Numbered from the stretch's first letter, positions 36,501 through 43,420 are shown. The stretch: DNA of 64,000 nt from Trichobilharzia regenti (GCA_944472135.2 OX235270.1:48856352-48920351); one strand, 5' to 3'. Numbers and translations are program-made. The notes: a model not told the origin generated them from the sequence alone.

Positions 36501-37873
36501 AGAACAGCAATACAAAATTAAGAAGTAAAAGTTCGGAAATAATATAATGAAACGAGTAATCATAATTATCAGGGATATTCGAGTGTCCATTTATTAATAA
36601 TTTCTACACCAGAAGAGACACCACGATATATTAAACAATTACTTTAATTATGAATAACCGGGCCGCATAATCTTAATGAAACTGCTAAAGGAGTAGTGAT
36701 GCACAAACATGATAACCGTTCATTCCACGGTACCATGCAATGAACTGACCACTTAGACTTTACCGGCGAGTCTCAGCAATAATTATAAGGAAATGTGTAG
36801 AAACCTCTGTAATGGGGCTGTCCGAAGATGAGAAACGCACTGACATGTAAATTGCTGACACAAATTCGATGCAAAATTAATGAATTAATAAGTTAAACCT
36901 ATACATGAAGTCAAATTACAATAGGTGCAGTTAGGGATCACAGAAACTCACATCTTCAGATATCTTTCCTCCATCGACTTTGAGCAGTTCTTTTTGTAAA
37001 TAATCCAGACAGTTTTGAACGCCTGTAGTAAGTGCACTAGAAATTAAGAGACTTACAACAGCTATCAGTTACAGCAGAGGGTGGGAGGGCCTCGTGAAGA
37101 ATTCGGAAATGCAGAAAGTTCTGTCGCCTGACATCAATCCTTTTAAACTGGTAATTCAAAATAAATTAACAAAATACTTACATTGCGGTATCTTATATCC
37201 AAGTACCGTTTAATGGAAAACCCCGTACAAACTACCGAGTAACCAATGCTAATTATACTGAATTAAGACAAATAGAGTTTACCTGTGTGCTGCAAATGGG
37301 CGGAAAAGGTAAATGCTTTGGTTAGACTGAATATCTTTTGGGTAGAAATGAAGCTCAAAGTACACAAAAACGAAGCATAAAGATAATGTAAGGAAGCATA
37401 ATCCTTGATCTAAATAATCAATAGACATTTCAAAACCATACTAACCTGTGTGCCACAAGAGGTAAACCCAGACATATGCGCTACCACAAATGTAGACCCA
37501 TGTTACAGGAACCACAAAGAAGCAGACAAGGTCTACTGTTAACACAATTATAATAAAAACAATTGTGTATTGCTATAAATGTATCATATAAATAATCATA
37601 ACGTTTACCATTCCTTGAAATTTCACAGAGTCATGTATTGAGCATATGAAAAGCCATCCAGGCCAAAAGTACTCAAATCTCATATCTGTTGACCGATTTA
37701 TGAACAACAACAACCCCCATATTAGGAATATTAAGAGGTACTGTACGTAACTGTGATGATGGCAAGTTAAGAATATATAAATATTTACGGGAGGAGAATA
37801 AATCATATATTCTATTCCTTTTAGAGGAACGTTTCAGTCTGCTTAAGTCCAAATTCTTTCGACGGGTGGGCAT
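14615..37873 (-). CDS. MACO1: Macoilin homologue, 13-14 coding exons, about 911-915 aa
   Basis: Macoilin is a conserved ER membrane protein that, in worms and mammals, affects neuronal excitability. Exons in order: 37873-37789, 37750-37609, 37572-37446, 37409-37283, 37248-37182, 37147-37057, 37022-36952, 36389-36250, 30574-30311, 26945-26571, 20862-20316 (holding a 35- or 47-nt microintron), 17273-17062 and 15148-14615. Splice sites are GT-AG and phases match at every join except the first. The N-terminus ([12 protein letters not shown], then [12 protein letters not shown] and RPFAAH) tracks the human family pattern through several hydrophobic segments. The middle is polar and probably disordered. 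The C-terminus is coiled coil ([41 protein letters not shown]). Introns 1 and 2 are 38 and 36 nt, while later ones are 3-6 kb and packed with mobile elements. It is longer than the ~664-aa human protein because of polar insertions. The ATG at 37873 aligns with the family start. Confidence 0.88.
15806..16131 (+). repeat. Left LTR of the short element
   Basis: 326 bp, TG...CA ends, with TATAAATACG near 16076 and AATAAA about 20 nt later. The repeated CCAATCA blocks could bind a CAAT factor. Confidence 0.92.
16156..16575 (+). CDS. Fused gag-start / integrase-tail ORF (139 aa)
   Basis: The ATG at 16156 lies about 10 nt after the primer site. The first ~55 residues ([20 protein letters not shown], then [16 protein letters not shown]) look like the start of a Gag. 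After about residue 60 the text changes to [20 protein letters not shown] and then [12 protein letters not shown]. That is the C-terminal tail of Ty3/Gypsy integrases, where a KW-GPY block is common. Protease, RT, RNase H and the catalytic integrase core are all missing. The frame stays open across the deletion junction and stops inside the right LTR. Whether the peptide does anything is unknown. Confidence 0.6.
   Translation: MESLCPAVFDGDIWIFGQDFKASALLSGVQDLPAMELLLETLLGGRAKAAYEGVGRSMDECSTGSGKQFPKWEGPYMVTSRWGYADTVAMANNERRVNVSELQKWIQRDKPTMTPAPSRSSRLQSHVFDGGTSVVRAGC
16554..16879 (+). repeat. Right LTR of the short element
   Basis: 326 bp, no difference from the left LTR found by eye, followed by the CCAG duplication. 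Confidence 0.92.
17062..17273 (-). CDS. MACO1: Macoilin exon 12
   Basis: This exon encodes [20 protein letters not shown] and then [15 protein letters not shown]. The family has a QKDQEIKDLKQKI helix followed by SAATSPLSP at this point. It ends in phase 0. Confidence 0.88.
17300..18180. other. Macoilin intron sequence, nothing recognised
   Basis: AT-rich intronic DNA upstream of exon 12. No open frame or repeat match was found. Confidence 0.4.
18181..18292 (-). mobile_element. SINE type B body fragment
   Basis: Matches the 3' body of the SINE at 26318-26500 (blocks cagcttgattccacac, tggaattttcagcat and gatatcggtagccc). The tRNA-like head is absent, as expected of a 5'-truncated insertion. 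Confidence 0.6.
18300..19555. other. Macoilin intron sequence, nothing recognised
   Basis: AT-rich. A 120-codon open stretch on the minus strand (19246-18884) is hydrophobic, has no family match and no splice support, so I treat it as chance. Confidence 0.35.
19560..20215 (+). pseudogene. Retroelement relic with GIY-YIG-like region (Penelope-type)
   Basis: Plus-strand pieces in changing frames give [16 protein letters not shown] (cf. C-x2-C-x-K-x-YIG-T of GIY-YIG ends), then [11 protein letters not shown], then [20 protein letters not shown]. This order is usual at the C-terminus of Penelope-like elements. An open 85-codon tail follows (19951-20208). The closing block around catccacctaagctac recurs at 53655, right after the S19-like fragment. 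Confidence 0.55.
20316..20862 (-). CDS. MACO1: Macoilin exon 11, with an internal microintron
   Basis: The upstream half reads [20 protein letters not shown] in one frame and the downstream half [19 protein letters not shown] in another, and both match macoilin coiled coil. Two candidate introns restore the frame. One of 35 nt (20633-20599) joins phase 0 codons, with an acceptor after ttctcaccag. The other, of 47 nt, is 20599-20553. I prefer the 35-nt one because host introns 1 and 2 have that size. Outer acceptor tgtttcag and donor GTAAGT are clear. Confidence 0.8.
20920..21355. other. Macoilin intron sequence, nothing recognised
   Basis: AT-rich, no matched repeat or exon. Confidence 0.35.
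21360..21535 (-). pseudogene. RTE-2 C-terminal scrap
   Basis: Reverse reading gives a decayed form of the RTE-2 block [22 protein letters not shown]. It lies just ahead of, and opposite to, the better preserved plus-strand copy at 21640. Confidence 0.45.
21640..22960 (+). mobile_element. RTE-2, 5'-truncated copy with open RT frame
   Basis: This copy starts inside the RT domain and runs to the 3' end, where the family tail (gtgccaagttctatgttg and CAGACAGACAGACT) appears at about 22920-22960. It lies in the macoilin intron between exons 10 and 11, antisense to the gene. It is the best preserved RTE-2 piece in the window and served as my reference for the others. Confidence 0.85.
21655..22851 (+). 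CDS. RTE-2 reverse transcriptase C-terminal half (398 aa, 5' truncated)
   Basis: The open frame begins with [16 protein letters not shown] (RT motif A). It continues through [18 protein letters not shown] (motif B, about residue 57) and [13 protein letters not shown] (motif C, about residue 98). It then runs into the [12 protein letters not shown] and [19 protein letters not shown] blocks of the RTE C-terminus. The endonuclease and fingers of RT are missing, so the protein cannot work alone. The ATG listed is only the first in frame. The last ~30 codons read into the 3' region, so the true stop may have been lost. Confidence 0.8.
   Translation: MKAAFDSVDRKVLWQCLTVKGVPRKYIALIKALYSNSCSRVRAYGELSSELITTSGVRQGCPLSPFLFNFIIDMLMEVSLTELNDLGIDLLPGNSLMDLEYADDIVLLGEDADKMQSLLNTLSSNLRMFGMRFAPTKCKMLLQDWTTSTPNLVIGSEVIEHVDHFTYLGSCISTNGLIGDEISARIQKARATFADLHHLWRRRDIRLSTKGRVYCLAVRSVLLYGSETWPIRVEDMKRLTAFDHRCLRSLSHVRWFNKVSYVDVRRRVLGKEGKSIDEAIKLHRLRWLGHVLRMPNHRLPRRALLADIGSGWKRVSGGQTKTWHQSMKSLTVKLSQVGRCRLPGWGPRDSRNQWLETIGDMAQNRCQWPAQMYSVSVIFHIPFYHYPFCFTLILVRLY
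22960..23645. other. Intron sequence, nothing recognised
   Basis: An open 138-codon stretch at 22749-23165 is the RTE-2 3' region read in another frame, not a gene. The rest is AT-rich and featureless. Confidence 0.35.
23650..24690 (+). pseudogene. Penelope-like element relic, second copy
   Basis: The piece at 23736-23945 reads [20 protein letters not shown], which parallels NIREALKLNNYPDNLVRQYV in the copy at 12.5 kb. Later pieces (near 24480-24600) match the RERLITEALFIES to LRQIGE region of that copy, and both end near the block attgatatgattatgaa. Frame breaks throughout. About half of the 12 kb copy's inserted Asn/Ser run is absent. Confidence 0.6.
24700..25250. other. Intron sequence, nothing recognised
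   Basis: AT-rich, no matched feature between the Penelope relic and the solo LTR. Confidence 0.35.
25255..25563 (+). repeat. Old solo LTR of the 15.8 kb LTR family
   Basis: TGTGGTGAGA at the start, the tgttgcct-agctcttgtcttctgttgttaca end and AATAAA all match the 326-bp LTRs at 15.8 and 16.5 kb, with many differences in between. A 4-bp duplication CATC flanks it (25251-25254 and 25564-25567). It is a solo LTR left by LTR-LTR recombination. On its right side it has inserted into an RTE-2 relic. Confidence 0.85.
25568..25790 (-). pseudogene. RTE-2 C-terminal relic
   Basis: On the minus strand, decayed forms of the RTE-2 blocks [20 protein letters not shown] and [11 protein letters not shown] can be followed, with several stops. 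The solo LTR to the left interrupts it just after the GDMA codons. Confidence 0.55.
25800..26310. other. Intron sequence, nothing recognised
   Basis: AT-rich, no repeat or exon identified. Confidence 0.35.
26318..26500 (-). mobile_element. SINE type B, full copy
   Basis: On the minus strand the head holds an A box (GGTAGCACAGTGG) and a B box (GGTTCGAACCC), and shares CGCCGACCATGCACAT with SINE type A. The body is different: it reads through GATATCTATGGTCGGCC and TCCACACTTGTACC to an A-rich tail. It lies 70 nt past the splice donor of macoilin exon 10. Not a functional tRNA gene. Confidence 0.75.
26571..26945 (-). CDS. MACO1: Macoilin exon 10 (coiled coil)
   Basis: This exon encodes [20 protein letters not shown], then [18 protein letters not shown] and [17 protein letters not shown]. 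Heptads run throughout and match the family pattern RLEQ-x-K-L-x-DLQ and RQENELLQNKLHN. This exon settled the identification. A Ser-Thr tail follows. Confidence 0.9.
27000..28185. other. Macoilin intron sequence, nothing recognised
   Basis: AT-rich DNA upstream of exon 10, without open frames or matched repeats. Confidence 0.35.
28190..29430 (+). pseudogene. RTE-3 relic in two pieces
   Basis: Piece one (28190-28400) reads [14 protein letters not shown] and [11 protein letters not shown]. These parallel GLHVNIDKTEMMKI and ISINGKNLKET of the intact RTE-3 protein (about residues 758-790). Piece two (29160-29430) matches KKWRWIGHTLRKPSSDITRQ and the region after it. Between them lie about 750 nt holding a Penelope scrap. 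Confidence 0.6.
28720..28930 (-). pseudogene. Penelope-like C-terminal scrap with CT runs
   Basis: Minus-strand reading gives [20 protein letters not shown] and DSTPILEVW. These parallel RERLITEALFIESTANTCNR and DSTPVPDIW in the 13 kb copy. CT dinucleotide runs at 28756-28770 and 28885-28896 interrupt it. Confidence 0.55.
29465..29491. repeat. (AT)n microsatellite
   Basis: About 13 AT units within the macoilin intron. Confidence 0.9.
29868..30105 (+). mobile_element. SINE type A, copy 2
   Basis: The head has an A box (CGGTAGCACAG) and a slightly decayed B box (GGTTTGACCCC). The body at 29995-30043 matches the RTE-3 leader, and 30056-30088 matches the RTE-3 3' end (ATGTTCCCCTAGAAACG hairpin region). 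It ends in an A-rich tail about 200 nt below macoilin exon 9. Confidence 0.72.
30311..30574 (-). CDS. MACO1: Macoilin exon 9 (polar linker)
   Basis: This exon encodes a polar 88-residue segment ([15 protein letters not shown], then [20 protein letters not shown], ending EDPVT plus a split Arg). It resembles the low-complexity linker before the macoilin coiled coil. It ends in AG/GTAAGC. Confidence 0.8.
31018..31150 (-). repeat. Dispersed repeat, partner of 7608-7712
   Basis: Minus-strand reading is open for 97 codons (31148-30855) and contains [21 protein letters not shown] do not recognise the protein. No splice sites or family support; probably a mobile-element fragment. Confidence 0.4.
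31525..32255 (-). mobile_element. RTE-2 3' fragment, near-identical to 34020-34745
   Basis: This copy comprises the C-terminal region and 3' end of RTE-2. Line-by-line comparison with 34020-34745 shows only a handful of single-base differences over roughly 700 bp. The similarity stops abruptly at about 32255. Frame is broken. It lies in the intron between macoilin exons 8 and 9. Confidence 0.75.
32380..32610 (+). pseudogene. Possible Penelope-like RT scrap
   Basis: An open stretch reads AMGSSV, then [19 protein letters not shown]. Penelope RTs have GVAMGSPL and then, after the catalytic motif, INFT-E---LPFLD in this order; the YADD part between them is gone. Weak evidence. Confidence 0.35.
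32640..33500. other. Macoilin intron sequence, nothing recognised
   Basis: AT-rich. An open 105-codon stretch on the minus strand (33255-32938) has no match and no splice support. Confidence 0.35.
33503..33538. repeat. (AT)n microsatellite
   Basis: About 18 AT units. Confidence 0.9.
33724..33796. repeat. (AAT)n / AT-rich simple repeat
   Basis: Imperfect AAT and ATA units, about 70 nt. Confidence 0.85.
34015..35965 (-). mobile_element. RTE-2 copy, 5'-truncated and broken
   Basis: From the shared 3' end at 34020, the copy runs through the C-terminus into RT (35407-35027, [20 protein letters not shown]) and the linker (35830-35564). The segment 35235-35850 is almost the same as 9985-10600, including the same stop codons, while sequence on both sides is far more diverged. 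It is not functional. Confidence 0.8.
35966..36241 (+). mobile_element. RTE-2 3' terminal fragment (opposite strand), abutting macoilin exon 8
   Basis: Plus-strand text matches the RTE-2 end from the TRNRSQW codons (near 36040) to the tail gttcgatgttgaagctcagtcag. The last bases lie 3-9 nt from the splice donor of macoilin exon 8, so the intron begins almost at once with mobile-element DNA. Confidence 0.65.
36250..36389 (-). CDS. MACO1: Macoilin exon 8
   Basis: This exon encodes [20 protein letters not shown] and a basic stretch ending DKNI. Phase 0 enters and phase 2 leaves, which fits exons 7 and 9. The GTGTAA donor at 36249-36244 lies within about ten bases of the 3' end of an RTE-2 copy. 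Confidence 0.65.
36952..37022 (-). CDS. MACO1: Macoilin exon 7
   Basis: This exon encodes [20 protein letters not shown] and SED. Phase matches exon 6, and the donor is GTGAGT. There is no strong family match, so the call rests on phase and position. Confidence 0.7.
37057..37147 (-). CDS. MACO1: Macoilin exon 6
   Basis: This exon encodes [20 protein letters not shown] and [10 protein letters not shown]. The family has a run of basic residues and then LLQQALPPE here. Donor is GTAAGT, phase 1. Confidence 0.8.
37182..37248 (-). CDS. MACO1: Macoilin exon 5
   Basis: This exon encodes [20 protein letters not shown], in line with the conserved CIGYPVVTLGFGFKSYV stretch. It has a strong GTAAGT donor and ends in phase 0. 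Confidence 0.88.
37283..37409 (-). CDS. MACO1: Macoilin exon 4
   Basis: This exon encodes [19 protein letters not shown] and ends in [10 protein letters not shown], which matches the conserved LCRPFAAH of macoilin. Acceptor tttag and donor GTAAAC are both clear. Confidence 0.88.
37446..37572 (-). CDS. MACO1: Macoilin exon 3
   Basis: This exon encodes a long hydrophobic stretch ([19 protein letters not shown], then a segment ending [10 protein letters not shown]). The family shows FIPIQW and YVWVQYVWHT at the same places. It ends in phase 1 at a GTTAGT donor. Confidence 0.88.
37609..37750 (-). CDS. MACO1: Macoilin exon 2 (first membrane segments)
   Basis: This exon encodes [20 protein letters not shown] and [19 protein letters not shown], the best conserved macoilin block. 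It ends phase 0 at a GTAAAC donor; the following intron, 37608-37573, is only 36 nt. Confidence 0.88.
37789..37873 (-). CDS. MACO1: Macoilin exon 1 (start codon)
   Basis: This exon encodes [20 protein letters not shown] and a few more residues, the basic N-terminus typical of macoilin. An upstream in-frame ATG at 37921 exists but adds residues with no family match. The donor GTAAAT starts a 38-nt intron (37788-37751). The join to exon 2 is off by one base: one base is left over here while exon 2 needs two. A missing C in the CTCCTCCC run at the donor, or a sequence error, would explain it. Confidence 0.75.
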
Positions 37874-38269
37874 AGCCACTGATAACCCACATGAGAAATC
37901 CAATTGGCTTAGTTGGATCACCCGCTGAACAGGCGGTTCATATGGCGAACTGTGTTTTAAGCATACTTTTGTGTTTCACTAGTGAAAAGACTCAACTATT
38001 TCCTTTTCAAATTTCATATGACATTGTGTAACACAATTTATATTGGAGTAATAAAGTAGTTACATCTCCCATTTATATCCACAACGCCGTATTATTTACT
38101 TTCTCTGACGTAAAACGTGTCTCCCTTCTATTTGATTTTCTGTGCTTTTGAAAGTCCGTATATATACTACTGATAAATCTTATCGGAACCATACGCCACA
38201 GTACCAGTAGTAGTACTAGTAATAATGTAAGGAATAAAAGCTGTACCATATGTCTGCCGTACACAGCAT

Positions 38270-38495
38270 CAAATCAACCGACGTATTTTAGAACAATGTT
38301 CGCCTTAACTAACCAGAGCAGAAAGAAACCAATAAATTGGTGGATGGTGAATAGCAGTGGAACTCAGAACAACGCACGTTTCGTTCTATTTGGGGCTTGT
38401 CATCCAAATGTAATGATGTGAACAACGGATAGGTATATCTGAATGAAAATTACCAAACGGATGAATCAGGTAAGTTTTTAGGAGGACGAGTCATG
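38270..38495. other. Upstream flank of macoilin
   Basis: AT-rich. No clear TATA or initiator could be picked out for the minus-strand macoilin promoter in 37880-38500. Confidence 0.3.
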
Positions 38496-38770
38496 TAAAT
38501 TTGTTGGCGCTCCAAAGAGGATTTTAGCTTCAAACTCATCGAAAGTGTTTCTTATGAGGCTCTCATGTAGTTTCAGTAGAGCTGATAGCATTTCCTGTCC
38601 ATGGACTGCTGCAAAGCTGCCAAACATTTACTCTATGCGGAGGCGCATTATAGAAGCTAAATGTCTTGTTCCGAAGGCCCATAATTCCCTCATCGCCCTT
38701 TTCTGAAATTTCCGAGAGATTGTCCCTCCTAACTGACGGCGGAGTGAAGATACTGCGCCGGTCGAAGGTA
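38496..38770 (-). pseudogene. Unidentified coding-like relic
   Basis: One minus-strand frame reads LGGTISRKFQKRAMRELWAF, then a single in-frame stop, then MFGSFAAVHGQEMLSALLKL and ESLIRNTFDEFEAKILFGAP. The amino-acid makeup is protein-like (amphipathic, few low-complexity runs). I do not recognise the family. No splice sites or start codon are evident. It could be a gene fragment or an unknown mobile element. Confidence 0.35.
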
Positions 38771-38805
38771 GGTCTCTTAGGAATTCCACATTAGTTTGTT
38801 TATTA

Positions 38806-38870
38806 GATGTATCACACAGTAAAACAGTATTATTTACTGCATGTGTGATACATCACTGTGTGATACAGTG
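38806..38870. repeat. Palindromic hairpin
   Basis: Arms GATGTATCACACA and its complement TGTGTGATACATC enclose a short loop with a second GTAAA/TTTAC pairing. A third partial copy (CACTGTGTGATACAGTG) follows at once. Confidence 0.7.
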
Positions 38871-39760
38871 CCCTAGTTTTACACATATATTAACAGGTCT
38901 TTTGGGACCTTGGAAAATCTCTGGTCTGAAATACGCGTGCAAAAATTACATAGCTGAAGGAGTTCTGGCACGTCCCTCAGCTAATTCTAGCATGCACCTG
39001 ATTTTTCCTTTTAAATAGGACTGAAATTACGCTCTGAAACTGCGAAGAATCTCCCGTAAGAAATACGTTTTGCGGTGTCAGTTGGCATAATTTGATCACT
39101 TTGAATTTCAGTGATTTTCAGGGATATTTCGTTAATTTTCCAATCTTCCAAGTGTTCTGGGTCGGCGTGAAAACCGTGTAAACCTTCCAAATCTTGAGTC
39201 GCCTTTCAAAGGTTTGCCAGAACAGTTGGAAAGTTCAGACAGCATGTGGAGACACCGATGTATAGCACAGTAAATTTATAGCTTTAGGGCAGATATTTGC
39301 TAGACTTATGGAGCCCAGCTGTGCTTAGGGAGGAAAGACTTAGGCACAGAATTGCCAACAGTGGTCCACCAACCAGGAGAGGAGCAAACCAACAATACGG
39401 GTCTGGTCTAGTCAATCAAGCGAAATGACGGGTGCTTTCGCAAAGCATAGGACTGTCACACCAACTAAGACATTCATATCCAACCACGTAAATAAATCAT
39501 TCCATAATAACAGCTTTCTTGTTATACACGACCTGCATCATTAAAGGCAATACTTCTTCATGGAGAAAAATCTTTGAGTAAAAAGGATTAATGATATGAT
39601 GGTTACATGAGATCCCAATTTCTTCAAAGCAAATGGGAGTAAGGCCGTAGCGTTCATTACTGGCAACCTTTATCAGCAGCGTATCCACGCAAATTGCTAG
39701 GAAGTAGCCATACTTGAAAACCTTTCAATTCAGTGGTTACTAGGTAGAAACGTTAATCTC
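38871..39760. other. Intergenic, nothing identified
   Basis: Slightly more GC-rich near 39100-39450 than its surroundings, which suggests mobile-element scrap, but no family could be named. Confidence 0.3.
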
Positions 39761-40495
39761 TCAAATCAGGATCCAGCCTGAATATATTCCAAGGGCATAC
39801 CGCGATAAGTTAAGGAAGTTGATGAAACAGTACTACTCCACTAAGGATATATCACTGTCGCACTCAATCCACGAGTCTCTTGAATCTATCAAGCGCCTAC
39901 GCTCTCAAAAAGACCTCGACGAAGAGTTAAAGGCACTTGAAAGTACCTCCAAAGTTTATAACTTAACGGCACTTCTTAAAAAACGAATGCAGTCGGCGAG
40001 GGAAATCCCCTACTTACTTCATGACAAAGTAATCTACAATGAGCCTATTACTATCTGTGAACTTTTCAGTGATTGGTTTGCAAACTTTAGTTTAGAAACA
40101 CATATACCTGGTGAAACCGCCCCCCTTACTAGCTACTCATATCACTTCTTAAATTCTTCTCAATATCTATGGACACTGGCACTTACCCTAGTGAGTGGAA
40201 AACTAGCTTCATAATTCCACATTACAAATCTGGTGATAAGGCAAACGTCCGCAATTACAAACCCATAAATATAACCCCAGTTATCTCACGAATCATGGAG
40301 AAAGTTGTAAAAGATCAATTGTCAGACTACCTACTTAGGGAAGATCTTGTTACAAGGTCTCAACACGGATTTCTCAAAAATAGATCCTGCGTTACTTGCC
40401 ACTTCGACTTTTTCAACTGCATCACTAGTAGTCGCCAAGCACGTAAGCAAGTCGTTGTTCTCTACTTCGATATATCTCGGGCATTTGACATGGTA

Positions 40496-40870
40496 TGTCA
40501 ATGGAGTTGAAGATTGAACGATCAATTCTTGGTTGTTTGCTCAAAATCAACTTCCTCGATTTTCGCGGAGGCATCAATACGACAGTCATCGTCTCATCGG
40601 TCGCTGTTCAGAAAGAAGAGTTAAATATCGTCAGAAGTAACATAACGATTTATTATTGTAATATTTGTTTACAGACCTTAGTTTTCTTAGTTTGCTTAGT
40701 GATACTTGATTTATATGCTGGTGTAACAATACATAATACTCAAGTCAACAATTGGTGTTCTGGTTTTTTCGTCCGTTGTTACTAAGCGTTTCTCAGAAAT
40801 CTTCTAAGAACAGCGTGGGCCCGAGCGTAGCGAGAGCTGGGCATTAACGGTTTATGAGACTTTGATGACA
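40496..40870 (+). repeat. BEL copy 1, left LTR
   Basis: 375 bp. It includes an in-LTR open frame of ~95 codons that is non-coding by all signs. A TGTAACAAT-rich middle may hold the transcription start. Confidence 0.9.
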
Positions 40871-41014
40871 GTTTCTGACGATAGAAACAGATCTGGCGGA
40901 TTGAAACAGTTGGTGAAAGTTTGGATAGTCGCCGTTCATTTTTCCTGGTGCCGGTCAAGTCCTCTTTGAACAAGCAATATCTGGAACTTTTTTGGAATTG
41001 GGTCAAGTTCAACA

Positions 41015-42970
41015 ATGCCTGGGTCAAAGAAGGGACAGAGTGTCTTGGATGCAAACAGGAAAGTAAGTCATGGTGACTTGTCTGTTAATTGTAACGATGT
41101 GTCTGATGTTAAACGCGATATGGTTGATGTTACTGTTTCGCCGTTCAGGGATAATAGGAACATCAAACTCCCTAAATTTGAACCACGGTGTTTTGATGGA
41201 AACCCGGCTGATTATTTACAATTTGTAAAGGAGTTTGAGATCATGTTGAGTGGTTTTTTATTAAATGATGAATTGAAATTGATGTATTTGATGAGATATT
41301 GCACTGGAGATGCTGCAAGAGCTATACAGTGTTGTAAGTTTATGAAGCCAAAGGAGGGCTACGATGAGGCTATGAGCATATTACGCCAAAGGTTTGGAAG
41401 ACCTTCGATGATTGCAGGGAAATTATTCGAGGCTGTTGAGGGTAATGGTGGTCAATTACAGGATGACTCTCAGGCACTCACTGAGTTTTTAGATAATTTG
41501 CTAATTTACAAGAATGGAATGATTTCGATGAATCGAATGAGTGACCTCAACTCGAGTTTTATACTAGAAGTAATAGCAAGACGTCTACCTACCCGACTGC
41601 AAAGGAAGTGGGTGAAGATAAGCTCCCGTATGGAGGATGAGGGTATCGAGCCAAAGTTTGATGATATCCTGAAACTGGTAAATACTAGTGTCAATCAATC
41701 TATGAGCAAGTTTGCCAGTCTGTTAGATCTCACCCCTAGAATAGAGCAGTCTGAGGGTAAAACGCAATCATTGATGACGAATAAGCCTCAGAGAGGTGGA
41801 TATCGAGAAGACTCCATGATGTCTAGTAATGCATATAGACCTAGTGAGTGTAACAGGTTTCGTAGTACATCCTCAACAGATAAGTTACAAGATGCAAGGC
41901 AAACACGGCTTTGTTTTACACGTGTGCAAGAGGTGCATACAGAAGTGAACTGTGAACCAGTGAGCAAGTTCAGTGATAAGCTAAATGTAAACTCCAGGTC
42001 TGACTCCGAATTGTGTGACGATAACGGTGTTGTGAAGAAGTCTGTAGTTGCAACTGGTAAGCCGTTGCTGAATAGAGTGTCACAGAATAGAGTTACTGCT
42101 TCAGAGTGGAGTTCTGACTCCACAAGTTTACAAAGTATAACTAGTCAGAGTGAAGATATAAAACCTTTAATGATTTGTGAGGAGGAACCAAAATTGTCTA
42201 CTTCTGTTATTAAAGAGTTTGAAAATGATGAACTTGACGGTAAAGTGAATATTCGTGATAATGATCATGATGCTTCACATTTGTCTTTGGTTGATCATTA
42301 TGAGATGAGGGATATGCCTACTACTGCTAAGTTAAATAAAGGTTCTGTACAACTACAACGTGAAGTAGAATTGAACGCAGATGCAGTTCCAGAAGGTGTG
42401 CATACTTGTGAGACAGTCAGTGTAATTGATCAGCGTGTAGCCCACCTATCATCAGATGCTATTTCTAAACCTGAGCTGATAGTAAAAGACAGCAGTGGTG
42501 GTGGTCTTATAGGTAGACAAATTTCTGAAAGCCGAGCAACAACAGCTTTTGATCCACCGCTAACTTCATCAACTGATATCAATCAGTCGTCGTTGGTGCT
42601 GTCATCCACAATGAAAAAGACACCCATCAACTCAAGTATCTTGTGCAATGACTATGATAGTATTGGTGCGTTTGAAAAGACGAAAGATATTGCTCAGTTT
42701 AGTGAGAATAAGCCAAATGTAAACGAGAGAGTAATTGTTAAATTGACTTGCACGAATAAAGGCATTTCTAGTTTCAAGTTACTATTTGAATGTTATTATC
42801 TTTGGTGTAAATTACTCTGTTTCTATACTTGGTTGATGAGATATGTCGTGTGTTTGTTGGTCATCTACATTCTACGATACAATGACATGGGCGTGTTGCC
42901 GTTCAGATTTGAGGATATAGCTGATAGAAGGAAGTTAGCAAATGAACTCTGCGACGATTTTCCAACCTAG
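41015..42970 (+). CDS. BEL/Pao Gag (651 aa) with C-terminal hydrophobic segment
   Basis: The only ORF of the element. Residues ~50-200 form the DUF1759-type Gag core of BEL/Pao: KLPKFEPRCFDGNPADYLQF, then LKLMYLMRYCTGDAARAIQC and EAMSILRQRFGRP. A long Ser/Asp-rich middle (about 240-580) follows. Near the end, residues ~587-620 are strongly hydrophobic and aromatic (CYYLWCKLLCFYTWL, RYVVCLLVIYIL), like one or two membrane spans, and then comes a charged tail ending LANELCDDFPT. I see no CCHC zinc knuckle and no protease motif. The ATG at 41015 is the first after the leader. The TAG is followed within 20 nt by the A tract. Confidence 0.85.
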   Translation: MPGSKKGQSVLDANRKVSHGDLSVNCNDVSDVKRDMVDVTVSPFRDNRNIKLPKFEPRCFDGNPADYLQFVKEFEIMLSGFLLNDELKLMYLMRYCTGDAARAIQCCKFMKPKEGYDEAMSILRQRFGRPSMIAGKLFEAVEGNGGQLQDDSQALTEFLDNLLIYKNGMISMNRMSDLNSSFILEVIARRLPTRLQRKWVKISSRMEDEGIEPKFDDILKLVNTSVNQSMSKFASLLDLTPRIEQSEGKTQSLMTNKPQRGGYREDSMMSSNAYRPSECNRFRSTSSTDKLQDARQTRLCFTRVQEVHTEVNCEPVSKFSDKLNVNSRSDSELCDDNGVVKKSVVATGKPLLNRVSQNRVTASEWSSDSTSLQSITSQSEDIKPLMICEEEPKLSTSVIKEFENDELDGKVNIRDNDHDASHLSLVDHYEMRDMPTTAKLNKGSVQLQREVELNADAVPEGVHTCETVSVIDQRVAHLSSDAISKPELIVKDSSGGGLIGRQISESRATTAFDPPLTSSTDINQSSLVLSSTMKKTPINSSILCNDYDSIGAFEKTKDIAQFSENKPNVNERVIVKLTCTNKGISSFKLLFECYYLWCKLLCFYTWLMRYVVCLLVIYILRYNDMGVLPFRFEDIADRRKLANELCDDFPT

Positions 42971-42984
42971 GGCGTCAACCTGAG

Positions 42985-43420
<436 letters not shown>

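Noticed and set aside
36319..36510. Alternative minus-strand frame over macoilin exon 8 (63 aa)
   Set aside because: It breaks the phase with exons 7 and 9; the other frame joins both sides.
40495..40785. 96-aa ORF repeated at 44072-44407
   Set aside because: It lies inside the BEL LTR. Both copies are identical only because the LTRs are, and the other LTRs of the family break the frame.
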